This document shows positions 24,123 to 33,412 of a DNA stretch of 35,411 nt, in pieces; position 1 is the first letter of the stretch, and every line of letters starts with the position of its first letter. The notes beneath the pieces were generated by a model. The model was not told the DNA's origin and ran no database searches. It saw nothing but the letters and a program-made list of their open reading frames with translations. The position numbers and the translations under genes were made by a program. This stretch comes from Muribaculaceae bacterium (GTDB lineage: Bacteria > Bacteroidota > Bacteroidia > Bacteroidales > Muribaculaceae): contig JAGASI010000064.1 of the NCBI GenBank assembly GCA_017621845.1, forward strand, positions 1-35,411. The letters run 5' to 3'.

Positions 24123-24800
24123 TTATAGACCGGCCAATAATATGTTCAATGTTTCAAATGTGTGACGTGGAGCATCCTCCCAGAAATTTTCATACTGGGC
24201 GATATTGTCAGCGGCACCGGGCGTATCACTGATAACCCTTAGGCACAGGAATGGAACATTTTTTAAATAGCACACCTGGGCAATAGCACCCGACTCCATA
24301 TCTACAGCCATGGCTTCGGGATAAAGCTCGAGAATACGCTCCACATCCTCGGGATGACTGACAAATATGTCCCCCGATGCAACAAGACCACGCTTGATAT
24401 CGCCAAGGCCAAGCTTCTCTACCGAGGTATCATCAAGGGGGCATACAAATGTCGGGGGGCAATCGGCCGCCTGGCCCGGCTCAGTGCCCGGCCCACACCA
24501 CACATCATGATATGCGACTTCCGACGCCAGCACCACATCAAGAACCCCGGCGCCATGACCGGTACCGCCGGCTACACCGGTATTGATTATCAGACGAGGA
24601 TGGAAATTCTCAATCAGTGTCATGGTTTTGATAGCCGCGTTGACCTTACCTATACCACACTTTACAGCTATGACGTCATGACGTCCAAGACTTCCCGTGT
24701 GAAAAACGGTATCATTAATAGTAGTCTTTGACTCATTTTTTATCATGGGGAGCAATAACGACATCTCCTTGTCCATGGCTACAATTATTCCTATCTTCAT
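24123..24800 (-). CDS. mtnN: 5'-methylthioadenosine/S-adenosylhomocysteine nucleosidase
   Basis: A 225-residue nucleosidase (Pfs) that removes adenine from S-adenosylhomocysteine and methylthioadenosine. Glu12 in AMDKEMSLL, Glu169 in VDMESGAIAQ and Asp192 in RVISDTPG match the catalytic and ribose-binding residues of the family; NTGVAGG is also typical. It is first in an operon with luxS, giving the two-step pathway to AI-2 and homocysteine. A TACCTTTG promoter element lies 22 nt upstream of the ATG at 24800. Confidence 0.96.
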   Translation of the reverse strand: MKIGIIVAMDKEMSLLLPMIKNESKTTINDTVFHTGSLGRHDVIAVKCGIGKVNAAIKTMTLIENFHPRLIINTGVAGGTGHGAGVLDVVLASEVAYHDVWCGPGTEPGQAADCPPTFVCPLDDTSVEKLGLGDIKRGLVASGDIFVSHPEDVERILELYPEAMAVDMESGAIAQVCYLKNVPFLCLRVISDTPGAADNIAQYENFWEDAPRHTFETLNILLAGL

Positions 24801-24822
24801 ATCCTAATTAATTTATTATTCA

Positions 24823-24830
24823 CAAAGGTA
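24823..24830 (-). promoter_or_regulatory. -7 element for the mtnN-luxS operon
   Basis: The minus strand reads TACCTTTG, the same sequence as the ompA-like and acyltransferase promoters. The -33 TTTG is not obvious at 19-21 nt. Confidence 0.55.
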
Positions 24831-24852
24831 ACTAAATTTATTGACTTTGTTG

Positions 24853-24860
24853 TAAATTTG
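24853..24860 (+). promoter_or_regulatory. -7 element for the glycerate kinase gene
   Basis: TAAATTTG lies about 33 nt upstream of the ATG at 24894. It is only 22 nt from the divergent mtnN -7 element, so the two promoters overlap. Confidence 0.5.
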
Positions 24861-24893
24861 TGATGCGACAACATGATATAGCTATATAGCCCA

Positions 24894-26027
24894 ATGAAAA
24901 TAATAATCGCAAGTGACTCATTCAAGGGCTCGCTGACCTCACCGGAAGCCGGCGAAGCAATGTCGCGTGGATTTAGACAAGCCGACCCGACAGCACAAAT
25001 ACGTGTAATAAGTATCGGTGATGGTGGCGAGGGAACACTTTATTCCCTTACCCACAACAATAATTATGAGATGATTGACATCGAGACTGTCAACGCAGTC
25101 GGCATCCCTATCGTGTCCCAATATGGACTGTCCAGGGACGGTAAAACCGCAATCATCGAATTGGCAACAGCTTGTGGGTTAGCCCGATTGAAGGAAACGG
25201 CCCCCATGACCTCCTCAACTTTAGGGACCGGCATTATGGTAGCCGATGCCATCAAGCGTGGCGCCACAACCGTCTATGTGGCACTCGGCGGCAGCGCGTC
25301 TACCGATGGTGGCATGGGATTGCTCACAGCCCTTGGCTACCGCTTTTATGACATCGATGACAAGCTTCTCTATCCTATGGGGCAGTCGTTGTCAAGTGTT
25401 AGTCGTATTGATGGGAGCAATGTTCTGGCAGGCTTATCCAAGGTAACACTTATCGGTGCGTGCGACGTAACCAACATAAGCATCGGACAACAAGGTGCGG
25501 CCGCAGTATTCGGACCTCAGAAAGGAGCTACTCCTCGACAGGTTGCCATGCTCGACAATGGCATGAGAAATTACCTCAGCGTGTTACAGAACTTCTTTGG
25601 TTGCCGAGTCCAAGACCATCCTCGCACAGGAGCTGCCGGCGCTACCGGCGCGGCTTTAAAAGCCATGGGGGCCAAGCTGATATCGGGTGCCGAAATGTGC
25701 ATCGAGTCTACAGAAATCGAGCACCTACTCACCGATGCCGACCTGCTCGTGACCGGTGAGGGCCAAGCCGACGCCCAATCTCTGATGGGCAAAATCACAG
25801 GGATTCTTCTCCAATATGCACATCGCAAGCATGTTCCCTCATGGATTGTAGCCGCACGCATAAAAGACCGCCAACTACTACTCGACGCCGGTTTCCAACG
25901 CGTAATCCAAATGGCTTCCCCGTCTTTAGACCCAAGGGTCACAATGATTTCGGCCGTGGCTGAACACTGCCTTGCCAAGGCTTGTCAACAAGAATTGAAA
26001 AAACTTGAACACATTACTTCGATTTAA
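24894..26027 (+). CDS. Glycerate kinase (GlxK/GarK family)
   Basis: A 377-residue kinase of the bacterial glycerate kinase family, which phosphorylates D-glycerate with ATP (usually to 2-phosphoglycerate). The start MKIIIASDSFKGSLTSPEAG is diagnostic, followed by IGDGGEGTL, VALGGSASTDGGMG, GAAAVFGPQKGAT and LLVTGEGQADAQSLMGK. The length matches the family. It could feed glycerate into lower glycolysis and, by context, toward malate metabolism, since mdh is 54 nt downstream in the same direction. Co-transcription with mdh is likely but not certain. Confidence 0.93.
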   Translation: MKIIIASDSFKGSLTSPEAGEAMSRGFRQADPTAQIRVISIGDGGEGTLYSLTHNNNYEMIDIETVNAVGIPIVSQYGLSRDGKTAIIELATACGLARLKETAPMTSSTLGTGIMVADAIKRGATTVYVALGGSASTDGGMGLLTALGYRFYDIDDKLLYPMGQSLSSVSRIDGSNVLAGLSKVTLIGACDVTNISIGQQGAAAVFGPQKGATPRQVAMLDNGMRNYLSVLQNFFGCRVQDHPRTGAAGATGAALKAMGAKLISGAEMCIESTEIEHLLTDADLLVTGEGQADAQSLMGKITGILLQYAHRKHVPSWIVAARIKDRQLLLDAGFQRVIQMASPSLDPRVTMISAVAEHCLAKACQQELKKLEHITSI

Positions 26028-26081
26028 CGTTTAATCTACAGATTGACTACACTACACTTCTCAAACTAATATAAAATAACA

Positions 26082-27083
26082 ATGGACTTTATTACTGAAG
26101 ACAAACTCGTGATTATCGGCGCTGCCGGTATGATTGGTTCCAACATGGCCCAGACAGCGGCTATGATGAAACTCACCCCTAACATCTGCCTCTATGACAC
26201 CTATGCCCCCGGCTTGGAAGGCGTCGCTGAGGAAATTGCCCACTGTGGCTTTGATGGTCTTAATCTCACATACACTTCTGATATTGCCGAGGCTCTCAAG
26301 GGTGCCAAATATATTGTTTCGTCGGGAGGTGCCGCCCGCAAAGCCGGCATGACCCGTGAAGACCTGCTCAAAGGTAACGCTCAGATTGCTGAACAACTTG
26401 GCAAAGACATCAAGACCTATTGTCCCGATGTCAAGCACGTGGTTATCATTTTTAACCCCGCCGACATTACCGGTCTTGTAACATTGATTTATTCGGGGCT
26501 GAAACCCTCTCAGGTCTCGACCTTGGCCGCTCTTGACAGCACACGTCTGCGCAATGAGCTCGCCAAATACTTCCACATCTCACCCGACCAAATCAAGAAC
26601 ACCCGCACCTATGGCGGCCACGGCGAGCAGATGGCTGTATTTGCCTCTACCACCACTGTTGCCGGTCAACCCCTATCCGAGATTATAGGCACTGATGCTC
26701 TTCCTCTACAGGAATGGAACGAGATGAAACAACGCGTCATTCAGGGTGGCAAGAATATCATCGACCTGCGTGGCCGTTCTTCATTCCAGTCCCCCGCCTA
26801 TCTTTCTATCGAAATGATTGGCGCCACCATGGGAGGCAAGCCTTTCAACTGGCCTGTAGGTACCTATGTCAACAACGGCACCTATAACCACATCATGATG
26901 GCTATGGAGACAACTCTCGACAAAAACGGAGTCACCGTACACCCCGTAGGCGGTACCGAACTCGAGCGCAAAGAACTCGACCAAAGCTACCACCACCTGT
27001 GCCACCTCCGTGACGAGGTCATCTCACTGGGCATCATCCCCCCCATCAAAGACTGGGCTACCCTCAACCCCAACCTCGGCTAA
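26082..27083 (+). CDS. mdh: Malate dehydrogenase
   Basis: A 333-residue NAD-dependent malate dehydrogenase of the lactate/malate dehydrogenase family. It has an N-terminal Rossmann motif (IIGAAGMIGSNMA), SGGAARKAGMTREDLL with substrate-binding Arg residues, IFNPADITGLVT, LDSTRLRNELA, and the catalytic His in YGGHGEQM. The wording is very close to the Bacteroides enzyme, which is somewhat longer than typical 312-residue forms. It interconverts malate and oxaloacetate in the reductive branch leading to succinate and propionate. A strong hairpin terminator follows 21 nt downstream. Confidence 0.96.
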   Translation: MDFITEDKLVIIGAAGMIGSNMAQTAAMMKLTPNICLYDTYAPGLEGVAEEIAHCGFDGLNLTYTSDIAEALKGAKYIVSSGGAARKAGMTREDLLKGNAQIAEQLGKDIKTYCPDVKHVVIIFNPADITGLVTLIYSGLKPSQVSTLAALDSTRLRNELAKYFHISPDQIKNTRTYGGHGEQMAVFASTTTVAGQPLSEIIGTDALPLQEWNEMKQRVIQGGKNIIDLRGRSSFQSPAYLSIEMIGATMGGKPFNWPVGTYVNNGTYNHIMMAMETTLDKNGVTVHPVGGTELERKELDQSYHHLCHLRDEVISLGIIPPIKDWATLNPNLG

Positions 27084-27104
27084 TCACAGCTAATAGCATA
27101 CAGT

Positions 27105-27156
27105 AACAGCGAACAGTAACCAGACTATAACAGTTTGTTTACTGTTCGCTGTTTTG
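27105..27156 (+). terminator. Terminator hairpin after mdh
   Basis: A perfect 15-bp stem (27105-27119 with 27139-27153) and a 19-nt loop, followed by TT. The left arm contains ACAGTAAC twice (27100-27107, 27113-27120). The rest of the 267-nt gap to mutS (27157-27350) shows no gene. Confidence 0.75.
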
Positions 27157-27350
27157 ATGATATAATGGGTACGGTCCACCCTAAATTATCAGGCCGTATC
27201 TACAGTCAATCAGTTCAGCATACATTATATATTGCTAAGACTGTACTTCTATTTTAGCCACATTATTACACATACCCTACACTTGTATTATTTGGGGGGC
27301 ATCGGATAAGCGTGGTTGTTAATTGTTCGTTGCCCGCTTTCTTCTGTTCG

Positions 27351-29975
27351 CTATTTACCGGTGATGATGGTGCGGATGTCGGCAAGTTTGTTTAGGGCCT
27401 CCATGGGAGTCAGGTTATTTATGTCCAGACCGACTATAGTGTCTCTCACCTGAGACAGGACAGGATCATCGAGTTGGAAGAAACTCAATTGCATACCACC
27501 TGCCGGCACTTCTCCACTCGTTTCATCACCTCCTTGTCCTACAGCCAAGGCCGCGGCACGACGTCCTTGTTCAAGCTGATGGAGAATGTCATCGGCACGG
27601 CTGACTATCGCCAACGGCATACCTGCGAGACGTGCCACATGGATACCAAAGCTATGCTCCGACCCTCCACGCTCGAGACGTCTCAGGAATACCACCTTGC
27701 CATCTATCTCCTTGACCGAGACATGATAGTTGTGAATACGCTCAAACGTCTGTTCCATCTCATTAAGCTCGTGATAGTGGGTAGCAAACAATGTCTTGGG
27801 GCGTAACCGTGATTGATGGATATGCTCGACAATAGCACGAGCGATGGATATGCCATCATATGTCGAAGTGCCACGACCAAGCTCGTCAAAAAGTATCAAT
27901 GACCGTTGGCTGAAGTTGTTAATAATTGAGGCGGCCTCATTCATCTCTACCATAAACGTCGACTCGCCCAATGATATATTATCGCTGGCACCGACACGGG
28001 TAAAAATTTTATCTATCACACCTATATGGGCACTATCCGCGGCCACAAACGACCCCATCTGGGCCATGATAACATTCAAGGCGGTCTGTCTCAGCAACGC
28101 CGATTTACCCGACATATTGGGTCCGGTAATCATCATTATCTGGCAAGAGTCATTCTCGAGAGTAACCGTATTGGAGATATAAGGCTCACCCTCGGGCAGT
28201 CGTTTTTCGATAACCGGGTGACGGGCCTCGGTGAGTTGCAACTCCAACGAGTCATCAACTACAGGACGGGCATATCGGTTACGGGCCGCAGCCATTGTCA
28301 ATGACAACAGGCAGTCAAGATTGGCAATCAATGTACTGTCGGCCTGCATTGCGGCAATATAGCGTGCCAAGGCCGCCACCAAGTCGTTGAACAGCGAACA
28401 CTCCAGGGATTCTATCTTGTCCTGGGCTCCCAAGATTTTTTCTTCATATTCTTTAAGTTCGGGAGTAATATAACGCTCGGCGTTAGTCAATGTCTGTTTC
28501 CTGATCCATTGCTCGGGCACCTTGTCCTTATGGGTATTGGTGACCTCGATGTAATACCCAAACACATTATTAAATCCTATCTTAAGTGATGAAATGCCGG
28601 TAGCGGCAATCTCGCGTTGACGCATACCCTCGAGATACTTTTTCCCCGAGCCGGCAATGTCACGCAGTTGGTCGAGCGATGGATTTACTCCACGGGCGAT
28701 AACATCGCCTCCCCCCGGCTTGTTGGGCGCGTTATCGTTAATCTCTCGTGAAATACGAGAGGCAATAGTGTCACAGGGATTAATCTGCTCACCAACAGCG
28801 CGCAACTCGGCCAAATCTGATCCAAGACACAGAGCCTTGATAGGCTGTAATGCCTCGAGGGCATATCTGATCTGCACCACTTCGCGAGGTGTCACTCTCA
28901 TTGTCGCCACCTTGGACACAAGTCGCTGCAAATCGCCGATACGTGTTAATAGTTCGCCCAATTTTTCACGGGCCCCTGTGTCTCGGAAGAAATATTCCAC
29001 CACATTTAGGCGTGAATTAATCTCGGCAACATCCTTCAACGGCATCAGTATCCATTGGGAAAGCATACGCGCGCCCATCGGCGTGACTGTATGGTCAAGG
29101 ACCTGCAAGAGGCTCATGCCATCTTCACTCAACGGATGCACCAACTCGAGGTTGCGTATCGTGAAGCGGTCGAGACGTACATGGCGGTCACCATCGATAG
29201 GGGTAAGTTTGTTGATATGTGAGGTGTGGGTATGGACCGTGATGTCAAGGTAAGCCAGCGCAGCACCGGCGGCCACAATCCCCGGGGAGTGTCGATTGAT
29301 GCCAAACCCCTTGAGCGACGAAGTTCCAAACTGTTTGAGTAGCCTCTCCATGGCGGCGTCATGGGTGAAAATCCAGTCTTCGAGCTCAAACGTCAAGTAA
29401 TGTCCGGTAAGCATCTCCTCGATGCGACGTTTGCTTCCTCGTTCTATAAGCAATTCTTTAGGAGCTAACGTTGAAAGCAGTTTATCAACATAGTCAAGGT
29501 TACCGTCAGCCACTAAAAATTCACCGGTCGAGATATCCAGGAACGCGACTCCATAGTTATCCTTGGACGCCGGATGTATTGCCGCGAGATAATTATTTTC
29601 GCGGCGGTCGAGTACATTATCGCTCATGGCCACACCGGGCGTCACCAATTCGGTAATATCACGCTTTACAAGGCCCTTGGCAAGCTTTGGATCCTCGAGT
29701 TGTTCACAGATGGCCACACGACGCCCGGCACGCACCAGCTTGGGAAGATAGGTATCCAGGGCGTGATGGGGAAACCCGGCCAGCTCAACATATGCCGCCG
29801 CTCCATTGGCGCGACGGGTCAACGTTATACCGAGAATTTCTGACGCCGCCAAGGCATCATCACTGAAGGTCTCATAGAAGTCGCCGACTCTGAACAACAG
29901 TATTGCATCGGGATGTTTCTTTTTCATCTCGATATATTGCTTCATCAACGGTGTCTCTGCTATTTTTTTTGCCAC
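27351..29975 (-). CDS. mutS: DNA mismatch repair protein MutS
   Basis: An 874-residue mismatch-recognition ATPase. The mismatch-binding F-x-E motif is F33-Y-E35 in RVGDFYETF. The connector, lever and clamp regions follow, with [11 protein letters not shown] at about 470-480. The ATPase domain has Walker A GPNMSGKS at 618-625, the Walker B/signature DELGRGTST at 697-705 and [10 protein letters not shown]. The length and domain order are normal. It is the last gene of an apparent operon with the S41 protease and mfd, 35 nt downstream of mfd. It acts with MutL on replication errors. Confidence 0.97.
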   Translation of the reverse strand: MAKKIAETPLMKQYIEMKKKHPDAILLFRVGDFYETFSDDALAASEILGITLTRRANGAAAYVELAGFPHHALDTYLPKLVRAGRRVAICEQLEDPKLAKGLVKRDITELVTPGVAMSDNVLDRRENNYLAAIHPASKDNYGVAFLDISTGEFLVADGNLDYVDKLLSTLAPKELLIERGSKRRIEEMLTGHYLTFELEDWIFTHDAAMERLLKQFGTSSLKGFGINRHSPGIVAAGAALAYLDITVHTHTSHINKLTPIDGDRHVRLDRFTIRNLELVHPLSEDGMSLLQVLDHTVTPMGARMLSQWILMPLKDVAEINSRLNVVEYFFRDTGAREKLGELLTRIGDLQRLVSKVATMRVTPREVVQIRYALEALQPIKALCLGSDLAELRAVGEQINPCDTIASRISREINDNAPNKPGGGDVIARGVNPSLDQLRDIAGSGKKYLEGMRQREIAATGISSLKIGFNNVFGYYIEVTNTHKDKVPEQWIRKQTLTNAERYITPELKEYEEKILGAQDKIESLECSLFNDLVAALARYIAAMQADSTLIANLDCLLSLTMAAARNRYARPVVDDSLELQLTEARHPVIEKRLPEGEPYISNTVTLENDSCQIMMITGPNMSGKSALLRQTALNVIMAQMGSFVAADSAHIGVIDKIFTRVGASDNISLGESTFMVEMNEAASIINNFSQRSLILFDELGRGTSTYDGISIARAIVEHIHQSRLRPKTLFATHYHELNEMEQTFERIHNYHVSVKEIDGKVVFLRRLERGGSEHSFGIHVARLAGMPLAIVSRADDILHQLEQGRRAAALAVGQGGDETSGEVPAGGMQLSFFQLDDPVLSQVRDTIVGLDINNLTPMEALNKLADIRTIITGK

Positions 29976-30010
29976 TTGGGATAGAATTTTAAGGTGTTAA
30001 GTTGTTAGGC

Positions 30011-33000
30011 CTATGCCGATGGGAGTGTAGTAATTGTGTTCAATATGTCGAGGGCCTCAGTTACTGTTTTCACATTGGCGATAGCAAAGGAGCGACGCTC
30101 GCCGTTCTCTCTTACCTGGACCCGACGGGAGTTAAGTTGCAAGTATGTGACTATGCGGCCAAAGGCCTTGGACTGGTAATAGGCCTTGTTCTCTTGTCCG
30201 ACAAAGTAGATGAGCATCTTGCCTTGTTTGAGGACTAACTTTTCGAGACCGAGACGACGGGCATTTTTTCTCAAGCGCGGTATCAACAGCAATTGGGCTG
30301 TTACCTCGGGGATAGGTCCAAAACGGTCAATCAGGTTTTTCTCAAACGCCTTGAGAGCATCTTCGCGCTCAAGGGAATCGAGCTCGCGATAAAGAGCTAT
30401 ACGTTCACTCTGTCCGGGAACATAGTCGGCAGGTAACAATAGTTCGAGATCGGTCTCGACAATTGTATCGGCAACAAACTCCTGGGCATCCACGCCTTCT
30501 TCGACAGCCGGGGTCGACACATCATCGGTAGCGGTAGCAAGTTGAGGGAATTCTTCAGTGCGCAACTCCACCATGGCCTCTTTGAGTATTTTCTGATAGG
30601 TCTCGTAGCCCAGGTCGGCGATAAAACCGCTCTGTTCGGCTCCGAGAAGATTTCCTGCACCACGTATGTCAAGATCCTGCATGGCGATATGTATACCCGA
30701 GCCGAGGTCCGAGAAACTCTCGATTGCCTGGAGGCGGCGTCGCGCCTCAGGTGTAAGCGTTGCTTCGGCCGGTATCATCAGGTAACAGAAAGCTTTGCGT
30801 GAGGATCGTCCTACACGGCCTCTGAGTTGGTGTAGCTCACTGAGGCCAAAGTTCTGGGCATTGTTGATGATTATCGTGTTAACATTTGGCATATCTATAC
30901 CACTCTCGACAATAGTTGTCGCCAGCAACACGTCATAGTCGTGGTTGACAAAGTCGACAATGGATTTTTCCAGACGCTCGGGTGGCATCTGACCATGAGC
31001 CACGATGGTGCGGGCATCAGGGATGAGTCGCTTGACCATTGCTTCGAGACGTGCCAGCCCTTCGATACGGTTATTGATGATGAAAACCTGGCCATTGCGA
31101 GAAAGTTCAAATGACACGGCTTCAAGCATCAGCTCGTCGGTGAGCATCGATACCGATGTGACGATGGGATAGCGGTTGGGAGGTGGCGTAGTGATTGCCG
31201 AGAGATCTCGGGCTCCCATAAGTGAGAACTGGAGGGTGCGAGGTATAGGCGTGGCCGATAATGTCAACGTATCTACCGAGGTTTTAACCTGTTTGAGTTT
31301 TTCCTTGACCGCGACACCAAACTTCTGTTCCTCGTCAATAATCAACAGGCCTAAATCTTTAAACTTCACTGTCTTACCAATGAGTTTATGAGTACCGATT
31401 ATGATGTCTATCTTTCCATCGGCGAGATCGGCGAGTATGGCCTTGACCTCCTTGGCTGATCGGGCACGTGAAATATATTCTACCCTGACAGGAAAGTCTT
31501 TAAGTCGACGGGTGAAGGTCTGGTAATGTTGATAGGCAAGTACAGTGGTTGGCACCAGTACTGCAGTCTGTTTGCCATCAACGGCAGCCTTGAAGGCAGC
31601 ACGCACCGCGATCTCGGTTTTACCAAAGCCGACATCGCCACAGATAAGACGATCCATAGGCTTGGAAGACTCCATGTCAGCCTTTACAGCGCGTGTGGCT
31701 GTCAACTGGTCGGGAGTATCTTCGTATATAAATGAGGCCTCGAGCTCGTGTTGCAGATAAGAGTCGGGAGCAAAAGCATGTCCGGCCTGCTCCTTACGCG
31801 TGGCATAGAGCTTGATAAGGTCTCGGGCTATATCCTTGAGCTTGGACTTGGCTCGTTCCTTGACACGGTTCCAGGCTCCGGTGCCGAGTTTGTTTATACG
31901 TGGAGGAGCACCATCCTGACCGCGATACTTTGATAATTTGTGCAGGGCATGTATTGATACAAACACAATGTCATCATTCTGGTAGATGAGTTTTATCATC
32001 TCCTGGGTGTGTCCGTTGACATTTGTGCGCAACAATCCCGCAAATTTACCTACGCCGTGATCGATATGGACTATATAGTCACCCGGCTCGATTGATGATA
32101 ACTCCTTGAGTGACATGGCGAGCTTTCCCGAGCGGGCACGGTCACTCCTGAGGGTATATTTATGGAAACGGTCAAATATCTGGTGGTCGGTGAAGACACA
32201 TGTCTTGGTGGCACGGTCGACAAAGCCCTCGTGGAGTGTGGCATCGACAGCGGTAAATTCTATTTTGTCGCCACGGTCGGCAAAAATGGCGCGCAAACGT
32301 TCTATCTGACGGTCGCTGTCGCTCAGAATGTAGATTTTATAGCCCTCACCGATAAATTTAGTAAAAGAGTCAGCGATGAGGTCAAAATTCTTATGGTATA
32401 TAGCCTGAGGTGTACATTTAAAATCTGTCTTGGCCTTAGTTACATTATCTTCAAGCCTGTCATCGGCACCAGCCGTGAACACCAGTCTGGCCAACGTTTC
32501 ATATCGCGAAGCAAAAGCCTCGGCATCAACAGTCTCGGCATCTATATCGGCAACACTCATGCCGTCCTCGACAGCTGCAATAGTCGCTGATGTAGCCAAT
32601 CCCTCGGTGGTGACGGTCAATACACGTCCACATGGGTCTATACCTCGGCGCACCGCTATCAAGGTATCGTCGGGGACTAAATCCAGGAGCGACAGACGTC
32701 CATCGGCCCGACGTGTAATATCAGCAGCTATAGTAACACTCTCGTGACGTGTGTCAGACAATTGGGTCTCTACGTCAAATGTCCTGATTGAGTCAATATC
32801 ATCGCCAAAAAAATCGACACGCAACGGCGTCTCGGAGCTATAGCCAAAGATATCTACTATCGAGCCACGCACTGCAAACTGACCCGGTTCATAAACATAG
32901 TCTACCTGAACAAAACCACCGTTTCTGAGACGGTCAACAACTGCTCGTTGCTCTACAGTCTCACCGACTGTCAACGTCAGAGTGTAACGTGACATATCCT

Positions 33001-33412
33001 CACGCGAAGCCACACGCTCGGCCAATGCCTCGGGCCAAGTAACTATATACTTCAACGGAGTGTCGGGGGTACTCAGCGAGGTGAGCGTCTCGGTGCGTAA
33101 GATACGTGAGGGCTCATCAACCTGTCCATATTTCAAAGCTCGTCTAAATCCCGACGGGAAATATGCTACGGCCGCATCACCTAACAAGCGGCTAAGATCA
33201 TGATATATATATCCGGCATCATCGCCATCGACCGCTATCACCACAACCGGTGAGCGGTGGTCAATCATCGCCAACATCATGGCCGCCGACGAGCCGGCCA
33301 ACGATGTTACCATGGAGCGTGGCGATGCCAGCAAACGTTTTAGTGATGTCACACGGGATGATGACCCAAAGCGTTTGAGCAACTGTGAGAGTGTCGTAGG
33401 CTTGGCGGTCAT
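30011..33412 (-). CDS. mfd: Transcription-repair coupling factor Mfd
   Basis: An 1133-residue translocase that removes stalled RNA polymerase from DNA lesions and recruits UvrA. The UvrB-like N-terminal module (about 1-330) includes GGFVQVDYVYEPGQFAVRGSIVDIFG. The RNA-polymerase-interacting CarD-like domain spans about 437-500 (SIEPGDYIVHIDHGVGKFAG). The helicase part has Walker A GDVGFGKT at 592-599, DEEQ at 693-696 and the TRG segment after LRGRVGRSSRKAF. The C-terminal inhibitory domain ends the protein. The ATG at 33412 overlaps the protease stop by 4 nt, implying translational coupling. Confidence 0.97.
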   Translation of the reverse strand: MTAKPTTLSQLLKRFGSSSRVTSLKRLLASPRSMVTSLAGSSAAMMLAMIDHRSPVVVIAVDGDDAGYIYHDLSRLLGDAAVAYFPSGFRRALKYGQVDEPSRILRTETLTSLSTPDTPLKYIVTWPEALAERVASREDMSRYTLTLTVGETVEQRAVVDRLRNGGFVQVDYVYEPGQFAVRGSIVDIFGYSSETPLRVDFFGDDIDSIRTFDVETQLSDTRHESVTIAADITRRADGRLSLLDLVPDDTLIAVRRGIDPCGRVLTVTTEGLATSATIAAVEDGMSVADIDAETVDAEAFASRYETLARLVFTAGADDRLEDNVTKAKTDFKCTPQAIYHKNFDLIADSFTKFIGEGYKIYILSDSDRQIERLRAIFADRGDKIEFTAVDATLHEGFVDRATKTCVFTDHQIFDRFHKYTLRSDRARSGKLAMSLKELSSIEPGDYIVHIDHGVGKFAGLLRTNVNGHTQEMIKLIYQNDDIVFVSIHALHKLSKYRGQDGAPPRINKLGTGAWNRVKERAKSKLKDIARDLIKLYATRKEQAGHAFAPDSYLQHELEASFIYEDTPDQLTATRAVKADMESSKPMDRLICGDVGFGKTEIAVRAAFKAAVDGKQTAVLVPTTVLAYQHYQTFTRRLKDFPVRVEYISRARSAKEVKAILADLADGKIDIIIGTHKLIGKTVKFKDLGLLIIDEEQKFGVAVKEKLKQVKTSVDTLTLSATPIPRTLQFSLMGARDLSAITTPPPNRYPIVTSVSMLTDELMLEAVSFELSRNGQVFIINNRIEGLARLEAMVKRLIPDARTIVAHGQMPPERLEKSIVDFVNHDYDVLLATTIVESGIDMPNVNTIIINNAQNFGLSELHQLRGRVGRSSRKAFCYLMIPAEATLTPEARRRLQAIESFSDLGSGIHIAMQDLDIRGAGNLLGAEQSGFIADLGYETYQKILKEAMVELRTEEFPQLATATDDVSTPAVEEGVDAQEFVADTIVETDLELLLPADYVPGQSERIALYRELDSLEREDALKAFEKNLIDRFGPIPEVTAQLLLIPRLRKNARRLGLEKLVLKQGKMLIYFVGQENKAYYQSKAFGRIVTYLQLNSRRVQVRENGERRSFAIANVKTVTEALDILNTITTLPSA

